Assembly (NCBI GenBank): GCA_009691435.1 | Contig: SICO01000004.1 | Span: 1-33,598, forward strand | Length of the DNA stretch: 33,598 nt | From: Candidatus Saccharimonadota bacterium | GTDB taxonomy: Bacteria; Patescibacteriota; Saccharimonadia; CAILAD01; BJGX01 | Direction of reading: 5' to 3' | Shown here: positions 16,057 through 24,082 of the stretch, one piece after another | Position numbering within the stretch: position 1 is the first letter of the stretch | Layout of the letters: the number at the start of each line of letters is the position of its first letter | The notes under the pieces: model-generated | Told to the model about the DNA's origin: nothing | Database searches by the model: none | Seen by the model: only the letters and a program-made list of their open reading frames with translations | Program-made: the position numbers and the translations under genes

Positions 16057-17067
16057 TTAAGCCAGGCAGTAGATGCCTTTTGCAACTCGTCTAAATTGAG
16101 ATTTTTCTTGCAGGTTCAGTATTATGGTAGTGGTTCTGACTTGCCTGCGAGATAGTACACGTCTAATAATTTCCTCTTTCGCAAGTGGGCCATTTTCTTC
16201 CTTCATGACTTCCTCAATGATGTCTGCTACGGTACCAGACCTGTAGCCCCATTCTGCAAGTGCATAGATACCTCGGCCAATCAAAACAAATCTTTGGTCC
16301 TTAATGAGTTCATTATGAACAGCCTGAGTTGTAACATTTTTGGGGTTTGTCGTTAAGCTAGCAATCTTGCTGGCTATTTCCGAGAAATGTATCGGCCTGC
16401 CAGTTTTTTTCAAAACCAAGTAGATTTTGTCACGGATGCTCTTAGGATTAACTTCGGGCCAAGTACTCAGACCCCAGTTCCCATCTAGTTCGCAGAGCCC
16501 GTTGGAGGCCTTAGCCATTTCCTGCATTGTCGATAGGCTATGAGGGCCATCTATAAGCTTATAGATATTATCAAACTTTGCTGGCTTACCCATCTGCTGT
16601 ACAGTGCTAAGTAAATTTTGATGGACAGCTTGAATGCTATTGGCATTAAAACTATCGCCATCAGCTATCAGCTGAGAATAAGTATCGTTGCGTTCAATGA
16701 AAACTAGATTGGGGTTAATTTTTACTAAAAAAATGGCGTGAGGCTCAAGGCTACTATCAAGATTGGCTTCTTGGCTGACAGTAGCTAAGCTCACTAACCC
16801 TCCCCTCCTTCTGACTAGGAATGTGACTGCTTTGGTAAATTCATTTTTTACATCGGCTCTGTTTTGTAGTCTAATCAGAGCAGCCTTCTCAATCTGGCGA
16901 ACTCTCTCCCTGGTAATGTTTAAGCTATTGCCAATTTGTTCCAGAGTCTGCGATGGAACATTGATACCACCCCTTAGTCGCAAAATCTCCTTATCACGAT
17001 CCTTCCTAAGGTCATCAAGTGCCGAATTAACTAGGCTATTTAGCTGCTGGGAGGTAAATTGTGTCAT
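16057..17067 (-). CDS. sigma region 4 + HARE-HTH regulator
   Basis: A 336-aa protein. Residues about 20-72 form a sigma-70 region 4 (DRDKEILRLRGG then TLEQIGNSLNITRERVRQIEKAALIRL), which in sigma factors reads the -35 box and binds the RNA polymerase flap. No region 2 or 3 precedes it. The remainder carries winged-helix modules; the clearest is KTGRPIHFSEIASKI...TTQAVHNELIKDQRFVLIGRGIYALAEWGY (about 215-275), a HARE-HTH domain like that of the RNA polymerase delta subunit, followed by a second copy-like VADIIEEVMKEENGPLAKEEIIRRVL...KGIYCLA. It could be a polymerase-associated factor rather than a true sigma factor. It lies 56 bases upstream of the ATPase gene. Confidence 0.75.
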   Translation of the reverse strand: MTQFTSQQLNSLVNSALDDLRKDRDKEILRLRGGINVPSQTLEQIGNSLNITRERVRQIEKAALIRLQNRADVKNEFTKAVTFLVRRRGGLVSLATVSQEANLDSSLEPHAIFLVKINPNLVFIERNDTYSQLIADGDSFNANSIQAVHQNLLSTVQQMGKPAKFDNIYKLIDGPHSLSTMQEMAKASNGLCELDGNWGLSTWPEVNPKSIRDKIYLVLKKTGRPIHFSEIASKIASLTTNPKNVTTQAVHNELIKDQRFVLIGRGIYALAEWGYRSGTVADIIEEVMKEENGPLAKEEIIRRVLSRRQVRTTTIILNLQEKSQFRRVAKGIYCLA

Positions 17068-17079
17068 TGGAGTGTATGA

Positions 17080-17103
17080 TTATTGACTTATAAAAATGAC
17101 CAT
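17080..17103 (-). CDS. possible 7-codon upstream ORF of the sigma4/HARE gene
   Basis: ATG GTC ATT TTT ATA AGT CAA TAA, preceded by a strong ribosome site GAGGTGG (17116-17110) 6 bases upstream. It is in the same frame as the main ATG at 17067, separated by one TAA and four codons. The main ATG lacks a ribosome site, so this is either a regulatory leader peptide or an original start cut off by a stop. Confidence 0.4.
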   Translation of the reverse strand: MVIFISQ

Positions 17104-17125
17104 TTAGGCCACCTCAATCTAAAAC

Positions 17126-17154
17126 ATTATAACATCTAAGGTCATGATGGTCAA
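17126..17154 (-). promoter_or_regulatory. promoter of the sigma4/HARE gene
   Basis: On the minus strand TTGACC (17154-17149), 17 bases, and TATAAT (17131-17126) make a near-consensus sigma-70-type promoter. The predicted start is near 17118, giving a leader of about 50 bases that includes the short upstream ORF. Confidence 0.75.
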
Positions 17155-17196
17155 CATTACTATCTAACTTTTGCCTAAATCACCAAATATTATTTT

Positions 17197-19500
17197 TTAT
17201 TTAGTACTTTTTTTGCCACGGCGTTTAGTTTTAGTAGGAGCAGTGGCAAGGATTTTTTTTGCTTGTTCGTGCGTTACGCTTTGAGGTTTAGTCCCCTTTG
17301 GTATCTTGGCATTCTTCTTGCCATCAGTAATGTAGGGTCCGTAGCGGCCATTTAAGACCTTCACTCCGTCGCCAAAATCAGCGATGTTTTTCTCGGCCTC
17401 CTCAATCAGCTTGGCTTGATATAAATCTAGAGCTTCTTCGATGGTAATGGTTTGGGGGTCGAGAGGCTTAATAGATACAAATAGCTTGTCGACTTTAATG
17501 TATGGTCCAAAGCGACCAGCATTGGCCATTATATCCTGGCCATCCTTAGTTTTGCCGACGGTCCTAGGCAACTTAAACATTTCTAGCGCTTGCTCTAAAG
17601 TCACGGTTTTGATCTTAGCCCCTGCTGGCATCGGTGCAAAACGGGGCTTATCGGTCTCGTCTTTAGTCAAGCCCATTTGTAGCATTGGTCCGTAACGACC
17701 AAAACGCGCTATTATCGGCTTACCAGTTTTAGGGTCAGCACCAATCTCACGAGACTGCGCTGCTTCACCTCTTCCGATATCAACCGACAATTCTATGAGC
17801 TTATGAAAAGGAACATAAAAGTCCTCTAGCATTTTATTGCGTTGTAGTTTGCCATCAGCAATCAAGTCAAATTCTTGTTCAGCCTTGGCGGTGAAATCAT
17901 AATCAACGACTCTATCGAAATGGCCTGTCAAAAAATCACTGACCACTTCTCCACTGGGGGTCGGCACAAGCTTACCTCGATCCGAGCCAGTCTTCTCCTG
18001 CACAATGGTCCGCTTAAGTTCATCGTCTTGGAGTGTCAAAACAATCGTATCGCGTGGCGTGCCCTCATCCTCGCCCTTAATAACGTAGCCCCTGAGTTGG
18101 ATAGTATCTATAATAGTGGCATATGTCGATGGCCTCCCTATGCCCAGCTCCTCGAGCTTTTTTACTAGGCTTCCTTCACTATAACGAGCTGGCGGTCGTG
18201 CAAAAATCTGCTTGGCGGTGGCAGTTGCGTAGTTCAGGCTATCACCAGCTTTGACCACTGGCAAAATGTCATCAACCTTTTTATTAGCACCATAGACTTT
18301 CAAGAAACCATCGAAAATTATTATTTCTCCCTTCGCTACTAACAGCGCATCATTTTTTGAAATATTAATAACAATGGTCGTCTTTTCGAGTTTGGCCGGC
18401 GCCATTTGGCTAGCCAGGGCTCGGGAGCGAATTAGTTGGTAGAGCTTTTGATTGTAGCTATCACCACTGGCGACTTGCTGCGTAAAGTCGGTTGGGCGTA
18501 TCGCCTCGTGTGCCTCCTGGGCACCGCTCGACTTAGTTTTGAAAGTTCTATGCTGATGGTAAGTTGGGCCGTACTCGGATTTAATGTATTTTTCCATCTG
18601 ACCCAGAGCCTGGCTACTAAGCTTAACAGAATCAGTTCTCATGTAGGTTATCCTACCTTCCTGGTAGAGCTTTTGAGCCGACGCCATAGTGGCTTTAGCA
18701 CTAAAACCCAGCCGGCTGTTGGCTTCTTGCTGCAAGGTGCTGGTTGTGAACGGCGGCCCTGGGTTGCGAGTGCTGGGGCTAGTAGTGACGTCGGCGATGG
18801 TAAATGTCGCACCAATCAGGCTTTCCAGGAAAACCTGGGCTTTGCTTTCGCTGTCAAATTTACTGGGCAGCTCGGCTTTGATATCTGCTCCATCAACACT
18901 AAAAATAACCACTACCTTAAATGATGTGCTCCCCTCAAATGCTTCAATCTCGCGCTCACGCTCCACCAGCAAGCGCACAGCTGGCGACTGAACTCTTCCG
19001 GCCGATTTGCCACCAGGTACTTTTTCCCAGACTACAGGTGATAATTCAAAACCCACTATCCTGTCGAGTATTTGCCGGGCCTGTTGAGCCTGCACCAAAT
19101 CCATATCAAGCACTCGAGGATTTTTGACAGCCGACTCAATAGCATCTTTAGTTATTTCATGGAATACAATGCGCTTGGTGGTAGTCGGGTCGAGCTTTAA
19201 GACTTCACAGAGATGCCAAGCAATCCCCTCTCCTTCGCGGTCTTCATCGGTAGCCAGCCAGACCTGCTTGCCGCTGGCGGCTTTCTTGAGCGCCGTGATG
19301 GTCTTCCTTTTGTCTGGATCCACCTCGTAGCTAGTAGCGAAGCCAGCCTTAACATCAATAGCATCGCCACCATCCTTGCTTTTTTTGGCGATTGAGCGAA
19401 TATGACCCATGCTACTGAGTACTTCAAAATCACCACCGAGGTATTTCTTGATAGTATTAGCTTTGGCCGGAGATTCAACTATAACTAAGTTTTTAGGCAT
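17197..19500 (-). CDS. topA: DNA topoisomerase I
   Basis: Type IA topoisomerase that relaxes negative supercoils (767 aa). The TOPRIM domain has E9 in VIVESPAKA and the acidic cluster D85-E86-D87-R-E89 in TDEDREGEGIAWH; the active-site tyrosine is Y286 in RITYMRTDS; PGGKSAGRVQSPAVRLLV is the usual domain-IV motif. The C-terminus has no zinc fingers but three or so Topo_C_Rpt modules with the core RFGRYGPM, GRFGPYIKV and GRYGPYITDGKKNAKIPKG, then a Lys-rich end. It has its own promoter just below the RNA locus at 19612-20001. Confidence 0.96.
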   Translation of the reverse strand: MPKNLVIVESPAKANTIKKYLGGDFEVLSSMGHIRSIAKKSKDGGDAIDVKAGFATSYEVDPDKRKTITALKKAASGKQVWLATDEDREGEGIAWHLCEVLKLDPTTTKRIVFHEITKDAIESAVKNPRVLDMDLVQAQQARQILDRIVGFELSPVVWEKVPGGKSAGRVQSPAVRLLVEREREIEAFEGSTSFKVVVIFSVDGADIKAELPSKFDSESKAQVFLESLIGATFTIADVTTSPSTRNPGPPFTTSTLQQEANSRLGFSAKATMASAQKLYQEGRITYMRTDSVKLSSQALGQMEKYIKSEYGPTYHQHRTFKTKSSGAQEAHEAIRPTDFTQQVASGDSYNQKLYQLIRSRALASQMAPAKLEKTTIVINISKNDALLVAKGEIIIFDGFLKVYGANKKVDDILPVVKAGDSLNYATATAKQIFARPPARYSEGSLVKKLEELGIGRPSTYATIIDTIQLRGYVIKGEDEGTPRDTIVLTLQDDELKRTIVQEKTGSDRGKLVPTPSGEVVSDFLTGHFDRVVDYDFTAKAEQEFDLIADGKLQRNKMLEDFYVPFHKLIELSVDIGRGEAAQSREIGADPKTGKPIIARFGRYGPMLQMGLTKDETDKPRFAPMPAGAKIKTVTLEQALEMFKLPRTVGKTKDGQDIMANAGRFGPYIKVDKLFVSIKPLDPQTITIEEALDLYQAKLIEEAEKNIADFGDGVKVLNGRYGPYITDGKKNAKIPKGTKPQSVTHEQAKKILATAPTKTKRRGKKSTK

Positions 19501-19576
19501 TTATATTGTTACCATTTGATTATGCTAATGTTTAATTGATAATTTTGCAAATATCCTAAGCTTGGATAAGTAGCAA

Positions 19577-19606
19577 ACTATAACCGACAACAGCTTGTTT
19601 TGTCAA
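19577..19606 (-). promoter_or_regulatory. topA promoter
   Basis: Minus strand TTGACA (19606-19601), 18 bases, TATAGT (19582-19577). The predicted start near 19570 leaves about 70 untranslated bases, which contain the stem TATCC/GGATA around AAGCTT (about 19556-19572). It starts just after the terminator of the upstream RNA, so topA is probably independent of it. Confidence 0.7.
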
Positions 19607-19611
19607 ATTTA

Positions 19612-19652
19612 GTAAAAATTATGGGGCTCGGTGATATTATCCACCGAGCCCC
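19612..19652 (-). terminator. intrinsic terminator of the 390-nt RNA
   Basis: On the minus strand an 11-bp perfect stem GGGGCTCGGTG/CACCGAGCCCC with an 8-base loop, followed by ATAATTTTTA. On the plus strand it is not followed by T, which supports the minus direction. Confidence 0.85.
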
Positions 19653-20001
19653 TAGCTCCTTGGTTAAACTGCAGTATTTAGCAGTTGTCATGTTTGGAGT
19701 GACGCTCCCTAGTAATTACAAGGTCGTTGTCGTAGGAGTGGTAAACTCCATTAGGAGAGATCGACACACACACTCCCGCAATCTATCGCAGGAGTCTACC
19801 AGTGGCGCCCATGAGCAATCACTAGCTAATACGTAAACGGTCAACCATGGTTAGCAGACAGAGGATGATTACTCCACAGGCCCTGTGGGGCAACTGTCTG
19901 CTTACTTTTACCCAGTAGATCGCGTTAAGGGCTGGTAGACCATCGGGGGTGAAAGGTTAAAGTCCCCCTTTGTTTTCGTATTATTTACCAAGGAACAATT
20001 A
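19612..20001 (-). ncRNA. structured RNA of about 390 nt, unidentified
   Basis: No protein frame fits, but the segment has a near-consensus promoter at its start and a strong terminator at its end. The 5' and 3' ends pair (UCCUUGGU at 19994-19987 with ACCAAGGA at 19664-19657), a 9-bp long-range helix joins 19940-19932 to 19802-19794, and an 8-bp helix GCAGACAG/CUGUCUGC (19901-19894 with 19861-19854) encloses a CCACAG/CUGUGG hairpin. Size suggests RNase P RNA or tmRNA, yet the RNase P core GAGGAAAGUCC and ACAGAA...GGCUUA, the tmRNA T-arm and the terminal CCA are missing. It could also be a long topA leader, but topA has its own promoter below it. Class unknown. Confidence 0.7.
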
Positions 20002-20008
20002 CGAGCAT

Positions 20009-20037
20009 ATTATAATATATATTACTATGATTATCAA
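20009..20037 (-). promoter_or_regulatory. promoter of the 390-nt RNA
   Basis: Minus strand TTGATA (20037-20032), 17 bases, TATAAT (20014-20009); predicted start near 20001. It begins right after the dprA stop codon (20041). Confidence 0.8.
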
Positions 20038-20040
20038 GAT

Positions 20041-20892
20041 TTAGGTTTGAACCCAACTCCCGGCGCCTAGGTTTCTAATTTTACCCGTTATTTCCATCAA
20101 ACTAATGATTGAGGCGAGGTTTATGGCGTCAATTTTTGTTAGGTCTATTAGCTGCTGGGAAGTAAGTGACTGCTTGCTAAGTAGTTCTAATATCATGGCC
20201 TCTTGCTTACTATCGGCTCGGGGTTTTTTCTTGACAAGCTTAGGACTAATAAAGCCCAGTAAAGCCAGTACATTGGCAGCATCAGTGACTAAATAAGCAC
20301 CATTTCTTATCAGGTTATTAGGCCCAGCCGACCTAGGGCTACTAATGTTGCCAGGCACCGCCATCACCATTCTATTAGCTTGTAGGGCAAAATTGGCAGT
20401 AATTAAACTCCCCGAAGAAGCATCAGCTTCAGTTACAACGACAGCCATACTAAGCCCAGCAATTATCCTATTACGTGCTGGGAAGTTAGATTTATAGGGC
20501 TCTGTGCCAGATGGGTACTCGCTAATTACTGCTCCGCCCGATTTAATAATTGCTTCAGATAATCCAGTGTTACATCTAGGGTAGGGTTGGTCTAGCCCAC
20601 AGCCCAGGACAGCCACCGTTGAGCCACCGGCTTCAAGCGTAGCCTGATGGACAAGCGTATCAATACCTAGAGCCATCCCACTGACAATACAAAACCCAGC
20701 TTTCGCCAGATCACTAGCTAGCCGAAAAGTCACCTGCTGCCCATAGCTAGTTGGCTTCCTAGTGCCAACAATTGCGACCATTGGTAGTTCAGGAATTTTG
20801 CCTTTAACAAAAAGGCCTTTTGGTGGGCTGGCAATATCCCGGAGTGAATTCGGAAAAGTATTGCTATTATACTTAATATATTGTATATTCAT
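20041..20892 (-). CDS. dprA: DNA processing protein DprA
   Basis: Loads RecA on incoming single-stranded DNA during natural transformation (283 aa). The Rossmann core is clear: VAIVGTRKPTSYG (about 38-50), FCIVSGMALGIDTLVHQATLEAGGSTVAVLGCGLDQPYP (about 71-110), SEYPSGTEPYKSNFPARNRIIAGLS, and EADASSGSLITANFALQANR, then AVPGNISSPRSAGPNNLIRNGA. A short C-terminal winged-helix (about 225-280) replaces the DML1 domain. It lacks the N-terminal SAM domain of long DprA proteins. A -10-like TGCTAATAAT lies 30 bases upstream (20932-20923, minus), divergent from the promoter of the RNA at 20984. Confidence 0.92.
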   Translation of the reverse strand: MNIQYIKYNSNTFPNSLRDIASPPKGLFVKGKIPELPMVAIVGTRKPTSYGQQVTFRLASDLAKAGFCIVSGMALGIDTLVHQATLEAGGSTVAVLGCGLDQPYPRCNTGLSEAIIKSGGAVISEYPSGTEPYKSNFPARNRIIAGLSMAVVVTEADASSGSLITANFALQANRMVMAVPGNISSPRSAGPNNLIRNGAYLVTDAANVLALLGFISPKLVKKKPRADSKQEAMILELLSKQSLTSQQLIDLTKIDAINLASIISLMEITGKIRNLGAGSWVQT

Positions 20893-20948
20893 ATTTCTGC
20901 TTCATCTGGACTTTATTGAGACATTATTAGCATAAGGGGTAAAAGGTA

Positions 20949-20977
20949 TTGACAATATACTTCTTATGTGATAACAT
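20949..20977 (+). promoter_or_regulatory. promoter of the plus-strand RNA
   Basis: TTGACA (20949-20954), 17 bases, TAACAT (20972-20977) on the plus strand. Predicted start near 20984. Confidence 0.75.
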
Positions 20978-20983
20978 ACTACT

Positions 20984-21210
20984 CGTTCTTTTAACAACAA
21001 CATATTTCCCACATATTACAAGGGAGTAATCTGCTCCGCGAGGCTTAATCTAAAAATCACCCTCCTTTTAGATCTCGCGAGCAGATTACTCCCTTTAACG
21101 CCACGTCCTACTTATATATTTTATGACGGTCGCAAAAATCCCGTTTCGGGGGCATTAAAGGGAATAACAAACAGATCAGTTCGAGTTTATACGGCTGGTC
21201 TGTTTTTTAT
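20984..21210 (+). ncRNA. structured RNA of about 227 nt, unidentified
   Basis: Between a consensus promoter and a strong terminator, with no credible protein frame. The main element is a long hairpin: a 22-bp stem (21020-21042 with 21074-21095, one bulged C), extended by 8 bp (21048-21055 with 21066-21073). Downstream, CCCTTTAA-C-GCC (about 21091-21102) can pair with GGC-A-TTAAAGGG (about 21151-21162), closing a domain with a CCCG-TTT-CGGG hairpin; this competes with the base of the first hairpin, so two alternative folds are possible, as in riboswitches. There is no plus-strand gene behind it (pth is on the minus strand), so it is likely a free small RNA. I cannot assign a class; 6S, SRP and tmRNA signatures are not seen. 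Confidence 0.65.
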
Positions 21211-21220
21211 TTTTGTTTTT
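21170..21220 (+). terminator. terminator of the 227-nt RNA, probably bidirectional
   Basis: A 10-bp stem AACAGATCAG/CTGGTCTGTT (one G-U) with a 15-base loop, followed by TTTTTTATTTTTGTTTTT on the plus strand. In the other direction the stem runs into TGTTATT, so it may also end transcription of the pth operon. Confidence 0.85.
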
Positions 21221-21282
21221 ATTGGGTATAGCTTATCAAGCTAAGATTGTTATTGCGAGCATGGAGCGGAATAAAATTGCAA

Positions 21283-21834
21283 TTATTTTATTGAGGTCTG
21301 TTCGGGACCGCTACTAAGAGAGTCGATAATCACCTCAACTGCTCTTTTAGTAACATCGCCGAGCTTAGCTTGCTCGCTAGCACTGAACTTTTGTAGTACA
21401 AAGGCTTCGGCTGGGAGCTCCTCAGAGCTATCATTCTTGATCCCCACCCTAAACCGAGTGAAACCCTCCCCGAGTTTGGCTATTAGATCCTTGAGTCCGT
21501 TATGTCCGCCACTGCTTCCGCCAGCACGCACTCTGATAGTTCCAAAATCTAAATCAAGATCATCTGAGATAACCCAAATATCACTAGCATCAATTTTGTA
21601 AAAATGGGCAATTTTAGCAATACTATCGCCACATAAGTTCATGTATGTTTGGGGCTTTGCTAATATTAATGTCTCGTCTTTTACGAGCATGGCAACATCA
21701 GCTTTGAGTTTTTTATCAAACTTGACCGCTACTTTTAGCTTCTTTGCCAGCTCATCGATAACCATGAATCCGAGGTTGTGTCTGGTGTCTTGGTACTCTT
21801 GCCCGGGGTTTCCTAGTCCAGTAATAAGTTTCAT
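21283..21834 (-). CDS. pth: peptidyl-tRNA hydrolase
   Basis: Frees tRNA from peptidyl-tRNA that drops off ribosomes (183 aa, normal length). Visible: GLGNPGQEYQDTRHNLGF with catalytic His (H19) and the Asn of HN, KPQTYMNLCGDS with the substrate-binding Asn, and DDLDLDFGTIRVRAGGSSGGHNGLKDL with the catalytic Asp and the second His. The last gene of the aspS operon, 15 bases after der, with AAGAG before ATG. Confidence 0.95.
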   Translation of the reverse strand: MKLITGLGNPGQEYQDTRHNLGFMVIDELAKKLKVAVKFDKKLKADVAMLVKDETLILAKPQTYMNLCGDSIAKIAHFYKIDASDIWVISDDLDLDFGTIRVRAGGSSGGHNGLKDLIAKLGEGFTRFRVGIKNDSSEELPAEAFVLQKFSASEQAKLGDVTKRAVEVIIDSLSSGPEQTSIK

Positions 21835-21849
21835 ACTCTTAAGTATAGA

Positions 21850-23172
21850 CTATTTCTCTTTATACTTGCTCTTGAAGCTCAACTTAATTGGTACCCCTAC
21901 AAGGTCAAAGTTTTTTCGTATTTGGTTTTCCAGGTATCTAGCATAGCTAAAGTGTATTAATTCAGGATGAGTTCCGAATATCGATAATTCAATTGGGTTA
22001 TTGCCAGTTTGGGTAATGTAATTAAGTTTGGCGTGGTAGCCTTTGGTGGTGACGGGAGGTTGTTTATTGACAGCCTCGCGTAGCATCTCGTTGAGCTTGG
22101 TGGTGGCCAGCTTGGTACTGATTCTACCATTAACCTCAACTAGCAGTTGCTTTAGTTTTTCTAGGTTTTGCTTGTCATTGGCGGAAGTAAAAATTAGCGG
22201 TGCCCACCAGACATACTGCAAGTTAGCCGATATTTGGTTGCCCATATAAGCCATTAGGTTTTCGTCTTTATCCTCGATGGCATCCCACTTGGTGACTACC
22301 ACGATAAGGGCTTTTTGGGCCGTCTTAACCATTCCTATAATGTGTTCATCTTGTTTTGAAAGTCCTTCTATAGCATCAATTAAAACCAAGCAGATATCGG
22401 CTCTTTCAATCGCTGACTTTGTTCTAGTAGCAGAAAAAAACTCAATTCCTGCCGAGATTTTACCGCGTCTTCGCAGGCCTGCAGTATCAAATAGATCAAT
22501 TCGTGTTTCTTGGTATTTTAGTTCGGCAGAATTAACGTCCCTAGTTGTGCCAGCGACATCACTAACCAAGGCAATTTCGTCATTAGCTAGGGCGTTGAGT
22601 AAGGCACTTTTACCGACGTTAGGGCGCCCTAAAAGCGCAACCCTGATAGATTCTTTTATTTTGGCTGTTTTTTTACGTGGGATAACCTTGACAATAGTAT
22701 CTAGTAGCGCGCTAATGCCTTGCCCATTTTGGGCAGAGGCTGTCATGATATTTTCAAAACCTAGCTTGCGAAAGTAATTCTCATCATGCATAAATTCTTT
22801 TTTATCTAGCTTATTGATAAGTAGAATAGTATTAACTTTGCTTTTCATTACCATTTTGGAAAGCTTCAAATCGTTACTATTTAGTTCGCTAGTTCCGTCG
22901 GCAATGAATAGTACTAAATCACTTTGCTTGATGGCGCTAGCTATTAGTGAGATAGCCAGCCTATTAAGCTCATCAGCCGTTTTTGCGAAGCCAGCGCTAT
23001 CTACTAACTCAAATGCTATGCCGTCGTGCTTAACGACTCCCCTGTTCTGGTCTCTGGTAGTGTGTGCGATATGCGAAGTAATCGCCTGATTGCTGTGAGT
23101 CAGACGATTAAATAAAACGCTTTTACCAACATTGGGTTGGCCTACTATAATTACTCTTGATAATGTTTTCAT
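21850..23172 (-). CDS. der: ribosome assembly GTPase Der (EngA)
   Basis: A double GTPase needed for 50S maturation (440 aa, normal length). First G domain: GQPNVGKS (11-18), DSAG (58-61, usually DTAG/DTGG), NKLD (120-123). Second: GRPNVGKS (182-189), DTAG, TKWD. A C-terminal KH-like domain follows (about 355-440, ending IRKNFDLVGVPIKLSFKSK). It starts one base after the dacA stop. Confidence 0.96.
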   Translation of the reverse strand: MKTLSRVIIVGQPNVGKSVLFNRLTHSNQAITSHIAHTTRDQNRGVVKHDGIAFELVDSAGFAKTADELNRLAISLIASAIKQSDLVLFIADGTSELNSNDLKLSKMVMKSKVNTILLINKLDKKEFMHDENYFRKLGFENIMTASAQNGQGISALLDTIVKVIPRKKTAKIKESIRVALLGRPNVGKSALLNALANDEIALVSDVAGTTRDVNSAELKYQETRIDLFDTAGLRRRGKISAGIEFFSATRTKSAIERADICLVLIDAIEGLSKQDEHIIGMVKTAQKALIVVVTKWDAIEDKDENLMAYMGNQISANLQYVWWAPLIFTSANDKQNLEKLKQLLVEVNGRISTKLATTKLNEMLREAVNKQPPVTTKGYHAKLNYITQTGNNPIELSIFGTHPELIHFSYARYLENQIRKNFDLVGVPIKLSFKSKYKEK

Positions 23173-23173
23173 T

Positions 23174-24082
23174 TTATTGCCAAATATAATTCTTGAACGC
23201 CCAGTCTATCATACTTTTGCTTTCTTGAAAACGGTCAGGGCTGTTGAGGACCACCGCTACGATGCCGTGCCCTTCACGGACTGCTAATGTCACTAAGCAT
23301 TCCCCAGACGCTAGCGTGTAGCCAGTTTTGATACCGACTACTCCGTTGGTACCTAGTATCTTATTGGTAGTAGTGAGCGTATAGCCCTTGCCCTGTTGGT
23401 TATAAATTTTCGTAGAGGCCGTATTGACAATCTCCTGGAAAAGTTTATTGTTATAGAGTATTCTGGCCAGAGTCAGGACATCTTCAGCACTACTGTATCC
23501 GTCAGCTTGGTCTAGACCAGAAGGATTAGCAAATTTACTATTGTCTAGCCCCCACTCGCTAGCTTTGGCGTTCATCTTTTCTGCGAAAGCATCTATTGAG
23601 CCGCTATCATATATTGCCAGAGCATTGGCTACGTCGTTACCAGAATAAATTAACAAGGCCTTCATAAGATCAAGCAATTGAAATTTTTCGCCAGGAGAAA
23701 TACCAATTTTCTGGTCAAATAAATTTAGAGTTGGGATATTACCAATAGTAACAATCTCATCGGCAGAATGGTTTTGCATAATTACTAGCGCCGTCATTAG
23801 CTTTGCCATTGAGGCTATTGGGCGTTGTTCCTGAGGGGACTTTTCGTAGAGCGTTATTCCAGAATTAAGATCGTAAATTATGGCCGAGGATGCTCCAACG
23901 GTGGTATTTTGGTAGTCAGCTTTCTTGACGGGCTGGGGGGTATAAATAGACTTCTGGTATGGCTGGTTGGCGTTAGGGGCAGTCGAGGGGTTATTGGTTA
24001 CTGCCGACAATGGCTGGAAGATGGGTATCCCATTAAGAGTTAGAAGGCTTATGACTAGCCCGCTTATTATTAGTAAGCTCAA
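23174..24082 (-). CDS. D-alanyl-D-alanine carboxypeptidase (peptidase S11)
   Basis: A low-molecular-mass penicillin-binding protein that trims the last D-Ala of peptidoglycan peptides outside the membrane (302 aa). Catalytic motifs: S91-MAK94, S147-GN149 and K252-TG254. An N-terminal hydrophobic segment (residues 2-26) acts as signal or anchor, followed by a Pro/Asn/Gln-rich linker. It lacks the C-terminal beta domain and amphipathic anchor of E. coli PBP5, so the N-terminal segment may be the only anchor. The start is TTG overlapping the rluB TGA (TTGA); no ATG is available before the hydrophobic segment. Confidence 0.9.
   Translation of the reverse strand: MSLLIISGLVISLLTLNGIPIFQPLSAVTNNPSTAPNANQPYQKSIYTPQPVKKADYQNTTVGASSAIIYDLNSGITLYEKSPQEQRPIASMAKLMTALVIMQNHSADEIVTIGNIPTLNLFDQKIGISPGEKFQLLDLMKALLIYSGNDVANALAIYDSGSIDAFAEKMNAKASEWGLDNSKFANPSGLDQADGYSSAEDVLTLARILYNNKLFQEIVNTASTKIYNQQGKGYTLTTTNKILGTNGVVGIKTGYTLASGECLVTLAVREGHGIVAVVLNSPDRFQESKSMIDWAFKNYIWQ

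Noticed and set aside
19934-19980. Plus-strand terminator GGGGG...CCCCC followed by TTTGTTTT
   Set aside because: It looks like a terminator, but no good plus-strand promoter or gene precedes it; on the minus strand the same stem is simply the first hairpin of the RNA.
19612-20001. RNase P RNA on either strand
   Set aside because: The plus strand has a GGTAAACTCC stretch like one conserved segment, but the universal GAGGAAAGUCC and ACAGAA...GGCUUA elements are missing on both strands.
19612-20001. tmRNA
   Set aside because: No tRNA-like T-arm, no terminal CCA and no recognisable tag reading frame on either strand.
19877-21095. Shared GGAGTAATC/GATTACTCC in the two RNAs as an antisense contact
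   Set aside because: A 9-base match between two segments of a few hundred bases is expected by chance at about this frequency.
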